Notes: generated by a model not told the origin, from the letters alone. Counted from the first letter of the stretch, positions 1 to 5,152 are shown. The stretch: 6,735 bases of DNA from Paludibacteraceae bacterium (GCA_017542915.1 JAFXWI010000015.1:1-6735), one strand, 5' to 3'. Numbers and translations are program-made.

Positions 1-2
1 CA

Positions 3-74
3 GCGAACGAAAGTGAGCGGTCTTACAGCGCAAGCGGTCTTACAGGCGAAGCCGGTCTTACAGCGCAGCGGTCT
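3..74 (+). repeat. Family A hairpin-repeat cluster 1, N-terminal part of tadA
   Basis: Four units follow one another. The hairpin cores are 3-18 (AC-GAAA-GT at its centre), 28-35 (GCGCAAGC), 45-53 (GGCGAAGCC) and 63-69 (GCGCAGC). GGTCTTACA separates them at 19-27, 36-44 and 54-62, and a partial GGTCT closes the cluster. Read in the tadA frame, the cluster encodes SYSASGLTGEAGLTAQRS, directly before the conserved TadA start region. The cluster may extend left of the window. Confidence 0.85.
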
Positions 75-506
75 GAGGATGAGCAATTTATGCGGATCGC
101 TTTAGGCGAAGCGCATAAAGCGCTATCCTCTAACGAGATCCCCATCGGTTGCGTCATCGTCTCTAATAACCGGATCATCGGACGCGGACATAACCTCACC
201 GAGACCCTTTCGGACGTTACCGCGCACGCAGAGATACAAGCGATCACAGCCGCTGCACAGACCCTTGGCGGCAAATACCTGCCGGACGCAACCCTTTACG
301 TCACTGTCGAACCATGCCCCATGTGCGGAGGTGCTATCGGATGGGCGCAGATAAGCCGCATCGTGTACGGCGCACCGGATCCCAAGAGAGGCTACGCCAC
401 GTACGCGCCACGGGTCTTTCATCCCAAAGCTACCGTCACTTCCGGCGTCCTCGAAGACGAATGCCGGTCCTTAATACAAGAATTTTTTAAATCCAAAAGA
501 TCATGA
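3..506 (+). CDS. tadA: tRNA-specific adenosine deaminase TadA, start beyond the left edge
   Basis: TadA is a zinc enzyme that deaminates the wobble adenosine (A34) of tRNA-Arg(ACG) to inosine in the cytoplasm. Counting from the Met at 90, the sequence shows the cytidine/adenosine deaminase zinc site: H46-A-E48 (H46 zinc ligand, E48 proton shuttle) and P75-C76-x-x-C79. The segments NLTETLSDVTAHAE and LGGKYL are typical of Bacteroidota TadA. ATG 90 is unlikely to be the start. It falls at the internal Met of the family motif (xFMRxAL), and the frame stays open leftward to base 3 with no ATG, GTG or TTG. The native-looking lead residues EDEQF lie before it, preceded by a translated family A repeat stretch. 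The true start is therefore outside the window. The stop overlaps the next ATG (ATGA), suggesting translational coupling. Function is firm; the 5' end is inferred. Confidence 0.9.
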   Translation, partial: ANESERSYSASGLTGEAGLTAQRSEDEQFMRIALGEAHKALSSNEIPIGCVIVSNNRIIGRGHNLTETLSDVTAHAEIQAITAAAQTLGGKYLPDATLYVTVEPCPMCGGAIGWAQISRIVYGAPDPKRGYATYAPRVFHPKATVTSGVLEDECRSLIQEFFKSKRS

Positions 507-2437
507 TAAAATGGCTAAATGGTCTAATAAATGACCAAATGGTAAATGAGAAAATGGTAAATGCCAAATATGCCTCAGTCTTCTTACGATTAGGCATTTT
601 TGCGGTGCTTGCGGCAGTGATTGTCCTTATGTTTCCGCGGTATAACAACACCTTCCGTTACCATTTTGAGGTCGGCAAACCATGGGGGTACGCTACGCTC
701 GAAGCGGATTTTGATTTCCCCATCTACAAAACCGACGACCAACTCGCCAAGGAGCAGAAACAGCTCCTCTCCGTCTTTGTGCCTTGCTATCAATACATCC
801 CACAGGTGCAACGCCAAGTCCTTGTAGTCTCGCTGCAAGAGATGGAGTGGTTGCAGGAAAACGAATACAGCCGCATTGCTGTCACGCAGGGCAAAGTGCA
901 GAAGACGTACCCCCTCTCGTCGGTCTATACGCTCAAATCAGCGTACGATCATTTCGGCTATGACTGCGCTCAGAACCTCGTGCGCGACACCCTTCTTACC
1001 GACCAGATGCGAGCCAAACTTCTCTCTTCCCTCTCGCCAACACAAGGGCTTGTCCAAAAAGGGGAGAAGATCATAGAGAAAGGCGAGATTGTCTCCGAGA
1101 GCGACTACCAAACCCTTCAATCGCTTCGTCGGGCGTACGAGAGTGAGGCGCTCGGACATAGCCAACGTAGTTGGGCGCTCTTCGGCAAGACCCTCTTGGT
1201 ACTTCTTTTCCTTGCCCTTTTTGTTCTCTATCTTGTAGTCTTCCGTCCGCAGTACTTCGATTCGCTTTCGAAAGTCCTGTTCTTCTGCTTGCAGATGTTC
1301 CTCGTCATCGGTTTGGCGTGTCTCTGCTTGCATTTCGGATTGTCGGTTTACCTCGTGCCTTTTGTGTGGGTTCCGATCCTTACGCGTGTCTTCATCGACT
1401 CCCGTACAGCGGTAGTCATGCATCTCATCACAATCTTCATCACCTCGATTGTCGTTCCGGTGCCAATGGAGTTCCTCTTCATCGAATTGGGTGTCGGCTT
1501 TGCCACTATTTCCGTACTGAACGACATGACACGCCGGGCACAACTGCTCCGTACAGCAACTTGGAACTTCTGGATCCAAGCACTCATGTACACCGCGCTC
1601 ATCATTGCCCAAACCGGTACGTGGCACGCTATCGAACCTTGGACGTATTTCTATTTCTTCGTCACTGGTCTGCTCACCATCGGTTGCTACGGACTCATCT
1701 TCGCCTTTGAGAAAATGTTCCGTTTCATCTCTTCGCTGACCCTTGTTGAACTCACGGACATCAACTCCGAGCTCTTGCATGCCTTGGCGGAGAAAGCCCC
1801 GGGTACGTTCCAGCACTCCATGCAAGTCTCTAACTTGGCTGCCGAAGCTGCGAAAGTCATTGGCGCACATTCGCTCCTTGTCCGCACAGGTGCCCTCTAT
1901 CACGATATAGGCAAAATGGCGAATCCCTTCTTCTTCGTGGAGAACCAAGTCGGCGTGGAGAACCCGCTCTTGGAGATGGATCCCCGTGAAGCGGCTAAGG
2001 TCATCATCTCGCATGTGACCGAAGGAGAGAAACTGGCGCGTAAGCATCATCTGCCGGAGGTGATTATCAATTTCATTACCTCTCATCATGGCAACTCGCT
2101 GGTTCGTTATTTCTATAACACTTGGTGTAACGCGCATCCGAAAGAGAACGTCGATGAGTCGCTCTTCCGCTATCCGGGACCCAAACCCACTACCAAAGAG
2201 GCAGCTATCCTCATGATGGCAGATGCTGTCGAAGCACGTTCGCGCAGCCTCTCGGATTTCTCCGAGGAGTCGATATCGGCAGCGGTGAATCAGATGATCG
2301 ATGCACAGATAGCCGACGGACAGTTCTCCGAGACGCCTCTCTCCTTCAAGGATGTAGAGGACATCCGCCGTGTCTTCGTCGCTCGCCTCACCGCCATGAA
2401 CCATCATCGTATTTCGTACCCCACATTAAATAAATAG
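503..2437 (+). CDS. pgpH: PgpH-type 7TM-HD phosphohydrolase (probable c-di-AMP phosphodiesterase)
   Basis: This is an inner-membrane protein expected to hydrolyse the second messenger c-di-AMP to pApA. A single TM segment lies at about residues 28-44. An extracytoplasmic region of the 7TMR-HDED type follows (about 50-215). A bundle of roughly seven TM helices spans about 225-405, and a cytoplasmic HD domain about 430-635. All metal ligands expected for this family are visible: H438, H467-D468 (in LYHDIGK), H504, H528-H529 and D574. At 644 residues it is close to family length. The ATG overlaps the tadA stop by 4 bp. In-frame Met13 and Met18 are alternative starts, since residues 12-21 come from a tandem repeat and the first helix begins only at about 28. 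The architecture is confident. The substrate rests on the family, and a broader HDIG-protein label would also be acceptable. Confidence 0.92.
   Translation: MIKWLNGLINDQMVNEKMVNAKYASVFLRLGIFAVLAAVIVLMFPRYNNTFRYHFEVGKPWGYATLEADFDFPIYKTDDQLAKEQKQLLSVFVPCYQYIPQVQRQVLVVSLQEMEWLQENEYSRIAVTQGKVQKTYPLSSVYTLKSAYDHFGYDCAQNLVRDTLLTDQMRAKLLSSLSPTQGLVQKGEKIIEKGEIVSESDYQTLQSLRRAYESEALGHSQRSWALFGKTLLVLLFLALFVLYLVVFRPQYFDSLSKVLFFCLQMFLVIGLACLCLHFGLSVYLVPFVWVPILTRVFIDSRTAVVMHLITIFITSIVVPVPMEFLFIELGVGFATISVLNDMTRRAQLLRTATWNFWIQALMYTALIIAQTGTWHAIEPWTYFYFFVTGLLTIGCYGLIFAFEKMFRFISSLTLVELTDINSELLHALAEKAPGTFQHSMQVSNLAAEAAKVIGAHSLLVRTGALYHDIGKMANPFFFVENQVGVENPLLEMDPREAAKVIISHVTEGEKLARKHHLPEVIINFITSHHGNSLVRYFYNTWCNAHPKENVDESLFRYPGPKPTTKEAAILMMADAVEARSRSLSDFSEESISAAVNQMIDAQIADGQFSETPLSFKDVEDIRRVFVARLTAMNHHRISYPTLNK
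537..565 (+). repeat. Tandem 14-bp repeat at the start of the 7TM-HD gene (family D)
   Basis: Two near-identical units, AAATGGTAAATGAG (537-550) and AAATGGTAAATGCC (552-565), are separated by one base. Related AAATGG and TAAATGA pieces continue upstream to about 509. The stretch encodes QMVNEKMVNA, before the first membrane helix. A similar TAAATGAG array precedes the transporter start at 3699. Confidence 0.75.
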
Positions 2438-2442
2438 TATCC

Positions 2443-3648
2443 GTGAACGATCTATCAGTAAATCAGTCTGTCAGCGAAGCGGTCTGTCAGCAAAGCGGTC
2501 TGTCAGCGAAGCGGTCTGTCAGCCCGCAGGGCGGTCTTTTTCTCGCTCCCATGGAGGACGTTACCGATCCGGCTTTCCGTGCGCTTTGCAAACGCTACGG
2601 AGCTGATCGCGTCTATACCGAGTTCGTCAATGCCGATGCGCTCGTTCGGGACATCGCTTCTACGACTCGCAAACTGACCATCTCCGATGCCGAACGACCT
2701 GTGGCTATACAGATCTACGGTCGCGAACCTGAAGCGATGCGGGACGCTGCCCTCATCGTTGAGCAAGCCAAACCCGACTTCATCGACATCAATTTCGGCT
2801 GTCCGGTCAAGAAAGTAGCAGGCAAAGGAGCAGGAGCTGGTCTCCTTCGCGATGTGCCTAAAATGCTCGAAATAACGCGTGCAGTCGTCAACGCCGTTCA
2901 TACACCCGTTACCGCCAAGACTCGTCTGGGCTGGGATGATGCCGACCTTCATCCCCGCGTCAATCCCCTTAACTTGCCAAAATCTTACAGCGTCAGCGGT
3001 CTTACAGGCGAAGCCGATCATAAATCGGTGTTTATTACCGATTTATCTCTTGCTTTGCAAGACTGCGGCATCACCGAACTCGCTATCCATGGACGCACTC
3101 GTTCGCAGATGTACCGTGGAGAGGCGGATTGGACCCTCATCGGAGAAGTGAAGAACAACCCGCGTATGCATATACCTATAATAGGTAACGGGGACGTGTG
3201 TACGCCCGAGCGCGCGAAGGAGTGTTTCGATCGTTACGGCGTAGATGCCATCATGGTCGGCCGTGCCACTTTTGGTGCCCCATGGCTCTTCGCCGAAATG
3301 AAAGAATATCTATCCATTAATCCGGTCTGTCAGCAAATAGGTCTTTCAGCGAGCGAAAGCGAGCGGCCTTTCAGTGAAACGGTCTTACAGCGTAGCGGTC
3401 TTACAGCGGCTCCGCCGCGGTCAATGGAGGAAAAGGTCGCTGTTCTAAAAGAACACGTCCTTGCCTCCATTTCGTGGTGTGGTAACGACGAACGCAAAGG
3501 CATCGTTCATTCGCGTCGTCATTTTGCTGCCTCGCCGGTCTTCAAAGGCCTCGATAACTTCAAGCAGACCCGTATAGCTCTCCTCCGTGCCGAAACCCTC
3601 TCCGAGGTCTTCGCTATCATGGATGACATCGTCGCCAAATGGGGTTAA
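2443..3648 (+). CDS. dusB: tRNA-dihydrouridine synthase, DusB type, with three repeat-encoded inserts
   Basis: This FMN enzyme reduces uridine to dihydrouridine in tRNA using NADPH. The TIM-barrel landmarks are in order: LFLAPMEDVTD (32-42), NFGCPVKKV with catalytic Cys120, AKTRLGWDD with K159, the HGRTRSQMYRG block with H216, phosphate-binding GNGD (248-251) and MVGRA (271-275). A C-terminal helical domain starts at about 328. It is 401 residues, longer than the roughly 320-340 usual for the family. The excess sits in three family A clusters: residues 6-32 before strand 1, about 181-202 after the K159 loop, and about 294-327 in the linker between barrel and helical domain. The start is the GTG at 2443. 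A TAA lies just upstream at 2431, and the next in-frame start, ATG 2551, is inside strand 1. It begins 5 bp after the pgpH stop. The enzyme family is firm; the B subtype is less certain. Confidence 0.92.
   Translation: MNDLSVNQSVSEAVCQQSGLSAKRSVSPQGGLFLAPMEDVTDPAFRALCKRYGADRVYTEFVNADALVRDIASTTRKLTISDAERPVAIQIYGREPEAMRDAALIVEQAKPDFIDINFGCPVKKVAGKGAGAGLLRDVPKMLEITRAVVNAVHTPVTAKTRLGWDDADLHPRVNPLNLPKSYSVSGLTGEADHKSVFITDLSLALQDCGITELAIHGRTRSQMYRGEADWTLIGEVKNNPRMHIPIIGNGDVCTPERAKECFDRYGVDAIMVGRATFGAPWLFAEMKEYLSINPVCQQIGLSASESERPFSETVLQRSGLTAAPPRSMEEKVAVLKEHVLASISWCGNDERKGIVHSRRHFAASPVFKGLDNFKQTRIALLRAETLSEVFAIMDDIVAKWG
2458..2537 (+). repeat. Family A cluster 2, exact 16-bp tandem at the Dus N-terminus
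   Basis: There are four 16-bp units: a degenerate one at 2458-2473, then GCGAAGCGGTCTGTCA at 2474-2489, the same with GCAAAGC at 2490-2505, and an exact copy at 2506-2521. A last core, GCCCGCAGGGC (2522-2532, 4-bp stem with a 3-base loop), and GGTCT end the cluster. Because 16 is not a multiple of 3, successive units are read in different frames. The result is SVSEA, VCQQS, GLSAK and RSVSP. Confidence 0.9.
2983..3015 (+). repeat. Family A cluster 3, inside Dus after the K159 loop
   Basis: The order is TCTTACA (2983-2989), core GCGTCAGC (2990-2997), GGTCTTACA (2998-3006) and core GGCGAAGCC (3007-3015). It then runs into GATCATAAA, which resembles the GGTCATAAA ending cluster 5. It encodes SYSVSGLTGEA, about residues 181-191 of Dus. 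Confidence 0.85.
3020..3046 (+). repeat. Perfect 10-bp inverted repeat inside the Dus gene
   Basis: The arms ATAAATCGGT (3020-3029) and ACCGATTTAT (3037-3046) are exact reverse complements around a 7-base loop. The repeat lies directly after cluster 3 and encodes about residues 193-202. It is probably the end of the same insert rather than a terminator, since the reading frame and the Dus fold continue through it. Confidence 0.7.
3324..3423 (+). repeat. Family A cluster 4, Dus linker between barrel and helical domain
   Basis: Five cores lie at 3333-3339 (GCAAATA, unpaired), 3349-3364 (GCGAAAGC centre), 3374-3380 (GTGAAAC), 3390-3396 (GCGTAGC) and 3406-3418 (GCGGC-TCC-GCCGC, 5-bp stem). Spacers are GGTCTGTCA, GGTCTTTCA, GGCCTTTCA and then two exact GGTCTTACA. 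It encodes about residues 294-327, including ETVLQRSGLTAA. Confidence 0.87.
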
Positions 3649-3655
3649 ACATAGT

Positions 3656-3675
3656 ATCGACCAATATTGGGCGAT
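3656..3675. repeat. 20-bp near-palindrome, copy 1, upstream of the transporter gene
   Basis: ATCGACCAAT is followed by ATTGGGCGAT: two 10-base arms that are reverse complements except for one position (A5 against G16). An identical 20-bp copy lies at 5133-5152, also in a leader. This copy is in the 50 bp gap between dus and the transporter gene, 23 bp before the ATG. It could be an operator or another repeat unit; the sequence alone does not decide. Confidence 0.7.
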
Positions 3676-3679
3676 TAAA

Positions 3680-3701
3680 TAAATGAGTAAATGAGAAAAT
3701 G
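3680..3701 (+). repeat. TAAATGAG tandem over the transporter start (family D)
   Basis: TAAATGAG occurs at 3680-3687 and 3688-3695, followed by AAAATGA containing the start codon at 3699. The two extra ATGs at 3683 and 3691 each open only a four-codon reading frame ending in TGA, so neither can start the transporter. Confidence 0.6.
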
Positions 3702-4865
3702 AAAAATTCCTTCGTACATTGTACATTGTCCCTTCGTAAATTCTTTGATTCTTCCTCCCTCTGGCTCTCCATGCTTATTGGAGCCGTGGGTTATCAACTC
3801 TTCCTTCCTCTTGCGCCGATTCTCCCTTGGCTTATTTTCTTTATGCTCTTTTTTACCTTTTGCAAGGTTGACCCGATGGATCTGCGTCTTCATAAATGGC
3901 ATATAGTCGTTTTGGCGCTTCAGCTCTTTTTCAGTTTCGCAACGTATGGGCTAACTCTCTATTTATCAGGCAATACCGTCCTTGCGCAAGGTATCCTTAT
4001 GTGTTTTATTATGCCCACAGCTACAGCAGCTCCCATCATCGCAGGCAAACTTGGTGGTTCTATCCAAAACCTCACCACGTTTACCCTTCTCTCCAATTTT
4101 GCTACAGCCATCATCGTCCCTGCCACTTTCCCCCTTATCAATAATAACTTGGAACTCTCAACTTTCGAACAACTCTCAACACTCAACACTCAACTCTCAA
4201 CTACCTTCTGGCCTGCTTTCTGGCTCATTCTCAGCCGAGTAGCGCCTCTTCTCCTCGGACCTTTCTTTGCCGCTTGGTTGCTCCGCCTTGGCTATAATTT
4301 CTATCAACGAAGAAAATATCTTACAGGCAAAGCCTGTCTTACAGCGCAGCGGTCTTACAACAATAGTGGTCTTACAGCCGAAGGCGGTCATAAAAAAGAA
4401 TTCAACCTCTCCCCCGGATTAGCACAAATCCCCTTCTACCTCTGGGTCGCCTCCATCCTCGTCCTTACTGCCGTCGTCACCTCTACAATAGTCTTAGAAT
4501 ACCAATCGCCATCGACCAATGACCATCGACTAACGACCAATATACTAATTCTATTAGTATGTTCTTTCTTCGCTTGCTTGTTGCAGTTCAGCCTCGGCAA
4601 ACTCATCGGATGGTATTTCCCTGCTGCCAGCAAAGGCCGTGACTACCAAGATGTCCTCATCAATCCTGCCGCGGCTCCTTCTACTATGCAGGGCGTCTCT
4701 TCCATCACCGCCGGACAAGCTTTCGGACAAAAAAACACCTCGCTCGGAGTCTGGATGGCGAATACGTATCTCGATCCCATGGCATCCCTTGGAGCGGCAG
4801 CGTATATCATCTGGCAAAATGTCTTTAACTCCGCCCAACTCTTCTTCGCCGCACGCAAAAAATAG
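3699..4865 (+). CDS. Bile acid:sodium symporter (BASS) family transporter with repeat-filled loops
   Basis: A polytopic inner-membrane protein of 388 residues resembling the BASS/SBF family of sodium-coupled organic-anion carriers. About nine or ten hydrophobic segments are visible. Two conserved blocks support the family: MPTATAAPIIAGKLGG (about 105-120) and GQAFGQKNTSLGVWMANTYLDP (about 339-360), the crossed-helix, ion-binding region. Three of the loops between helices are made of different repeat families: heptamers at residues 152-169, family A at 207-232, and the 14-bp family at about 271-281. The first residues also come from repeats. ATG 3699 is preferred because an in-frame TGA lies at 3684 and the next Met (3771) is already in the first helix. 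A 50 bp gap separates it from dus, so it is probably cotranscribed. The substrate cannot be told; bile acid, pantothenate or other organic anions are all possible. Confidence 0.85.
   Translation: MKNSFVHCTLSLRKFFDSSSLWLSMLIGAVGYQLFLPLAPILPWLIFFMLFFTFCKVDPMDLRLHKWHIVVLALQLFFSFATYGLTLYLSGNTVLAQGILMCFIMPTATAAPIIAGKLGGSIQNLTTFTLLSNFATAIIVPATFPLINNNLELSTFEQLSTLNTQLSTTFWPAFWLILSRVAPLLLGPFFAAWLLRLGYNFYQRRKYLTGKACLTAQRSYNNSGLTAEGGHKKEFNLSPGLAQIPFYLWVASILVLTAVVTSTIVLEYQSPSTNDHRLTTNILILLVCSFFACLLQFSLGKLIGWYFPAASKGRDYQDVLINPAAAPSTMQGVSSITAGQAFGQKNTSLGVWMANTYLDPMASLGAAAYIIWQNVFNSAQLFFAARKK
3709..3738 (+). repeat. GTACATT direct repeat flanked by CCTTCGTA copies
   Basis: GTACATT is repeated at 3714-3720 and 3721-3727. 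The octamer CCTTCGTA occurs at 3709-3716 and again at 3731-3738, bracketing it. The stretch encodes SFVHCTLSLRK, the cytoplasmic head of the transporter. Confidence 0.55.
4153..4205 (+). repeat. Seven-fold heptamer repeat in a transporter loop (family C)
   Basis: Seven 7-bp units of the AACTCTC type (AACTCTC, AACTTTC, then after GAAC: AACTCTC, AACACTC, AACACTC, AACTCTC, AACTACC). Three units make 21 bp, so the protein shows a heptapeptide pattern, LSTFEQ, LSTLNTQ, LSTT (about residues 152-169). It lies between two membrane helices. Confidence 0.85.
4319..4394 (+). repeat. Family A cluster 5, transporter loop
   Basis: The cores are GGCAAAGCC (4326-4334), GCGCAGC (4344-4350), ACAATAGT (4360-4367) and GCCGAAGGC (4377-4385). 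Spacers are TGTCTTACA, then two GGTCTTACA, ending in GGTCATAAA. The first core extends to a 5-bp stem (CAGGC/GCCTG). It encodes about residues 207-232, including LTGKACLTAQRS and SGLTAEGG, a polar loop between two helices. Confidence 0.88.
4511..4538 (+). repeat. 14-bp tandem repeat in a transporter loop (family B)
   Basis: Two units, ATCGACCAATGACC (4511-4524) and ATCGACTAACGACC (4525-4538), with a further fragment on each side. The first ten bases equal the left arm of the 20-bp near-palindrome at 3656 and 5133. It encodes about PSTNDHRLTT (residues 271-280), directly before a membrane helix. Confidence 0.7.
4542..4560 (+). repeat. 8-bp perfect inverted repeat inside the transporter gene
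   Basis: ATACTAAT (4542-4549) and ATTAGTAT (4553-4560) are exact reverse complements around TCT. It abuts the 14-bp repeat and encodes ILILLV in a membrane helix, so it may be chance or part of the same insert. Confidence 0.45.
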
Positions 4866-4875
4866 CGTTTCATCG

Positions 4876-4901
4876 GTATTATATACTTTTGTATATAATA
4901 C
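4876..4901 (+). terminator. AT-rich hairpin after the transporter stop, possible terminator
   Basis: GTATTATATAC (4876-4886), TTTT loop, GTATATAATAC (4891-4901): a perfect 11-bp stem beginning 10 bases after the stop codon. The position fits a transcription end or 3'-stabilising hairpin. Against a classic intrinsic terminator, the stem is almost all A-T and no T-run follows. Confidence 0.4.
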
Positions 4902-4931
4902 TAAGCGTTTACATGCAATAAATAATGCGTT

Positions 4932-4964
4932 GTTAGTGCGTCGTAAGTGCGAGGTAAGTACGTC
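4932..4964 (+). repeat. 11-bp tandem repeat, three units (family F)
   Basis: GTTAGTGCGTC, GTAAGTGCGAG and GTAAGTACGTC follow without gaps, each differing from a GTAAGTGCGTC consensus at one or two positions. This is a repeat family seen here only outside coding sequence. Confidence 0.8.
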
Positions 4965-5061
4965 GTTTTCGGTATTGACTTGGGGTTTTTGCGGACAATT
5001 TAAGTACTTCCTTCGCCCTCTTTTCAGGATGTCTTTTTTATGCTCTATAGCACCAAAATAA

Positions 5062-5077
5062 AAAAAATGCATTTTTT
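5062..5077. other. 16-bp A/T palindrome just upstream of the promoter
   Basis: AAAAAATGCATTTTTT is a perfect palindrome ending one base before the -33 element. It could be a bent-DNA or UP-like upstream element or a regulator site. Only its position supports a role. Confidence 0.4.
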
Positions 5078-5078
5078 A

Positions 5079-5110
5079 TTTGCATATATCAAAATTTCTT
5101 TGTATCTTTG
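5079..5110 (+). promoter_or_regulatory. Bacteroidota-type promoter of the secreted-protein gene
   Basis: TTTG (5079-5082) and TATCTTTG (5103-5110) are 20 bp apart. They match the established Bacteroidota sigma pattern of a -33 TTTG and a -7 TAnnTTTG. Transcription would start a few bases downstream, giving a leader of about 95 bases before ATG 5212. Confidence 0.8.
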
Positions 5111-5132
5111 CACCGATTTTGAAAAATATTGC

Positions 5133-5152
5133 ATCGACCAATATTGGGCGAT
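5133..5152. repeat. 20-bp near-palindrome, copy 2, in the leader of the secreted-protein gene
   Basis: Identical over all 20 bases to the copy at 3656-3675, and also followed closely by TTAAATA or TAAATA. Being downstream of the predicted transcription start, it would be in the mRNA leader. It could act as an RNA hairpin (10-bp arms with one mismatch, no loop as DNA), as an operator, or as a neutral repeat. Confidence 0.7.

Noticed and set aside
938..2407. Long open frame of 489 codons on the minus strand opposite the 7TM-HD gene
   Set aside because: It mirrors the codon bias of the sense gene, has no recognisable motif and is rich in charged residues without pattern. The sense strand carries a full family architecture.
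2458..2537. Possible CRISPR-like array
   Set aside because: The units are 16 bp with no spacer of useful length, lie in a coding frame, and have no cas gene nearby.
2503..3021. Minus-strand open frame opposite the dus gene
   Set aside because: Shadow of the Dus coding sequence and its repeats; no domain or motif of its own.
3020..3046. Inverted repeat as a transcription terminator
   Set aside because: It is inside the dus gene, has no T-run, and conserved Dus sequence continues downstream.
3683..3694. ATG at 3683 or 3691 as the transporter start
   Set aside because: Each opens a frame that ends in TGA after three sense codons.
4639..5061. Plus-strand frame running from the transporter gene into the intergenic region
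   Set aside because: It overlaps the conserved transporter end in another frame, then reads through the hairpin and the tandem repeat; low-complexity product.
4554..5072. Minus-strand open frame reaching from the intergenic region into the transporter gene
   Set aside because: No promoter or family motif seen, and most of it is antisense to conserved transporter sequence.
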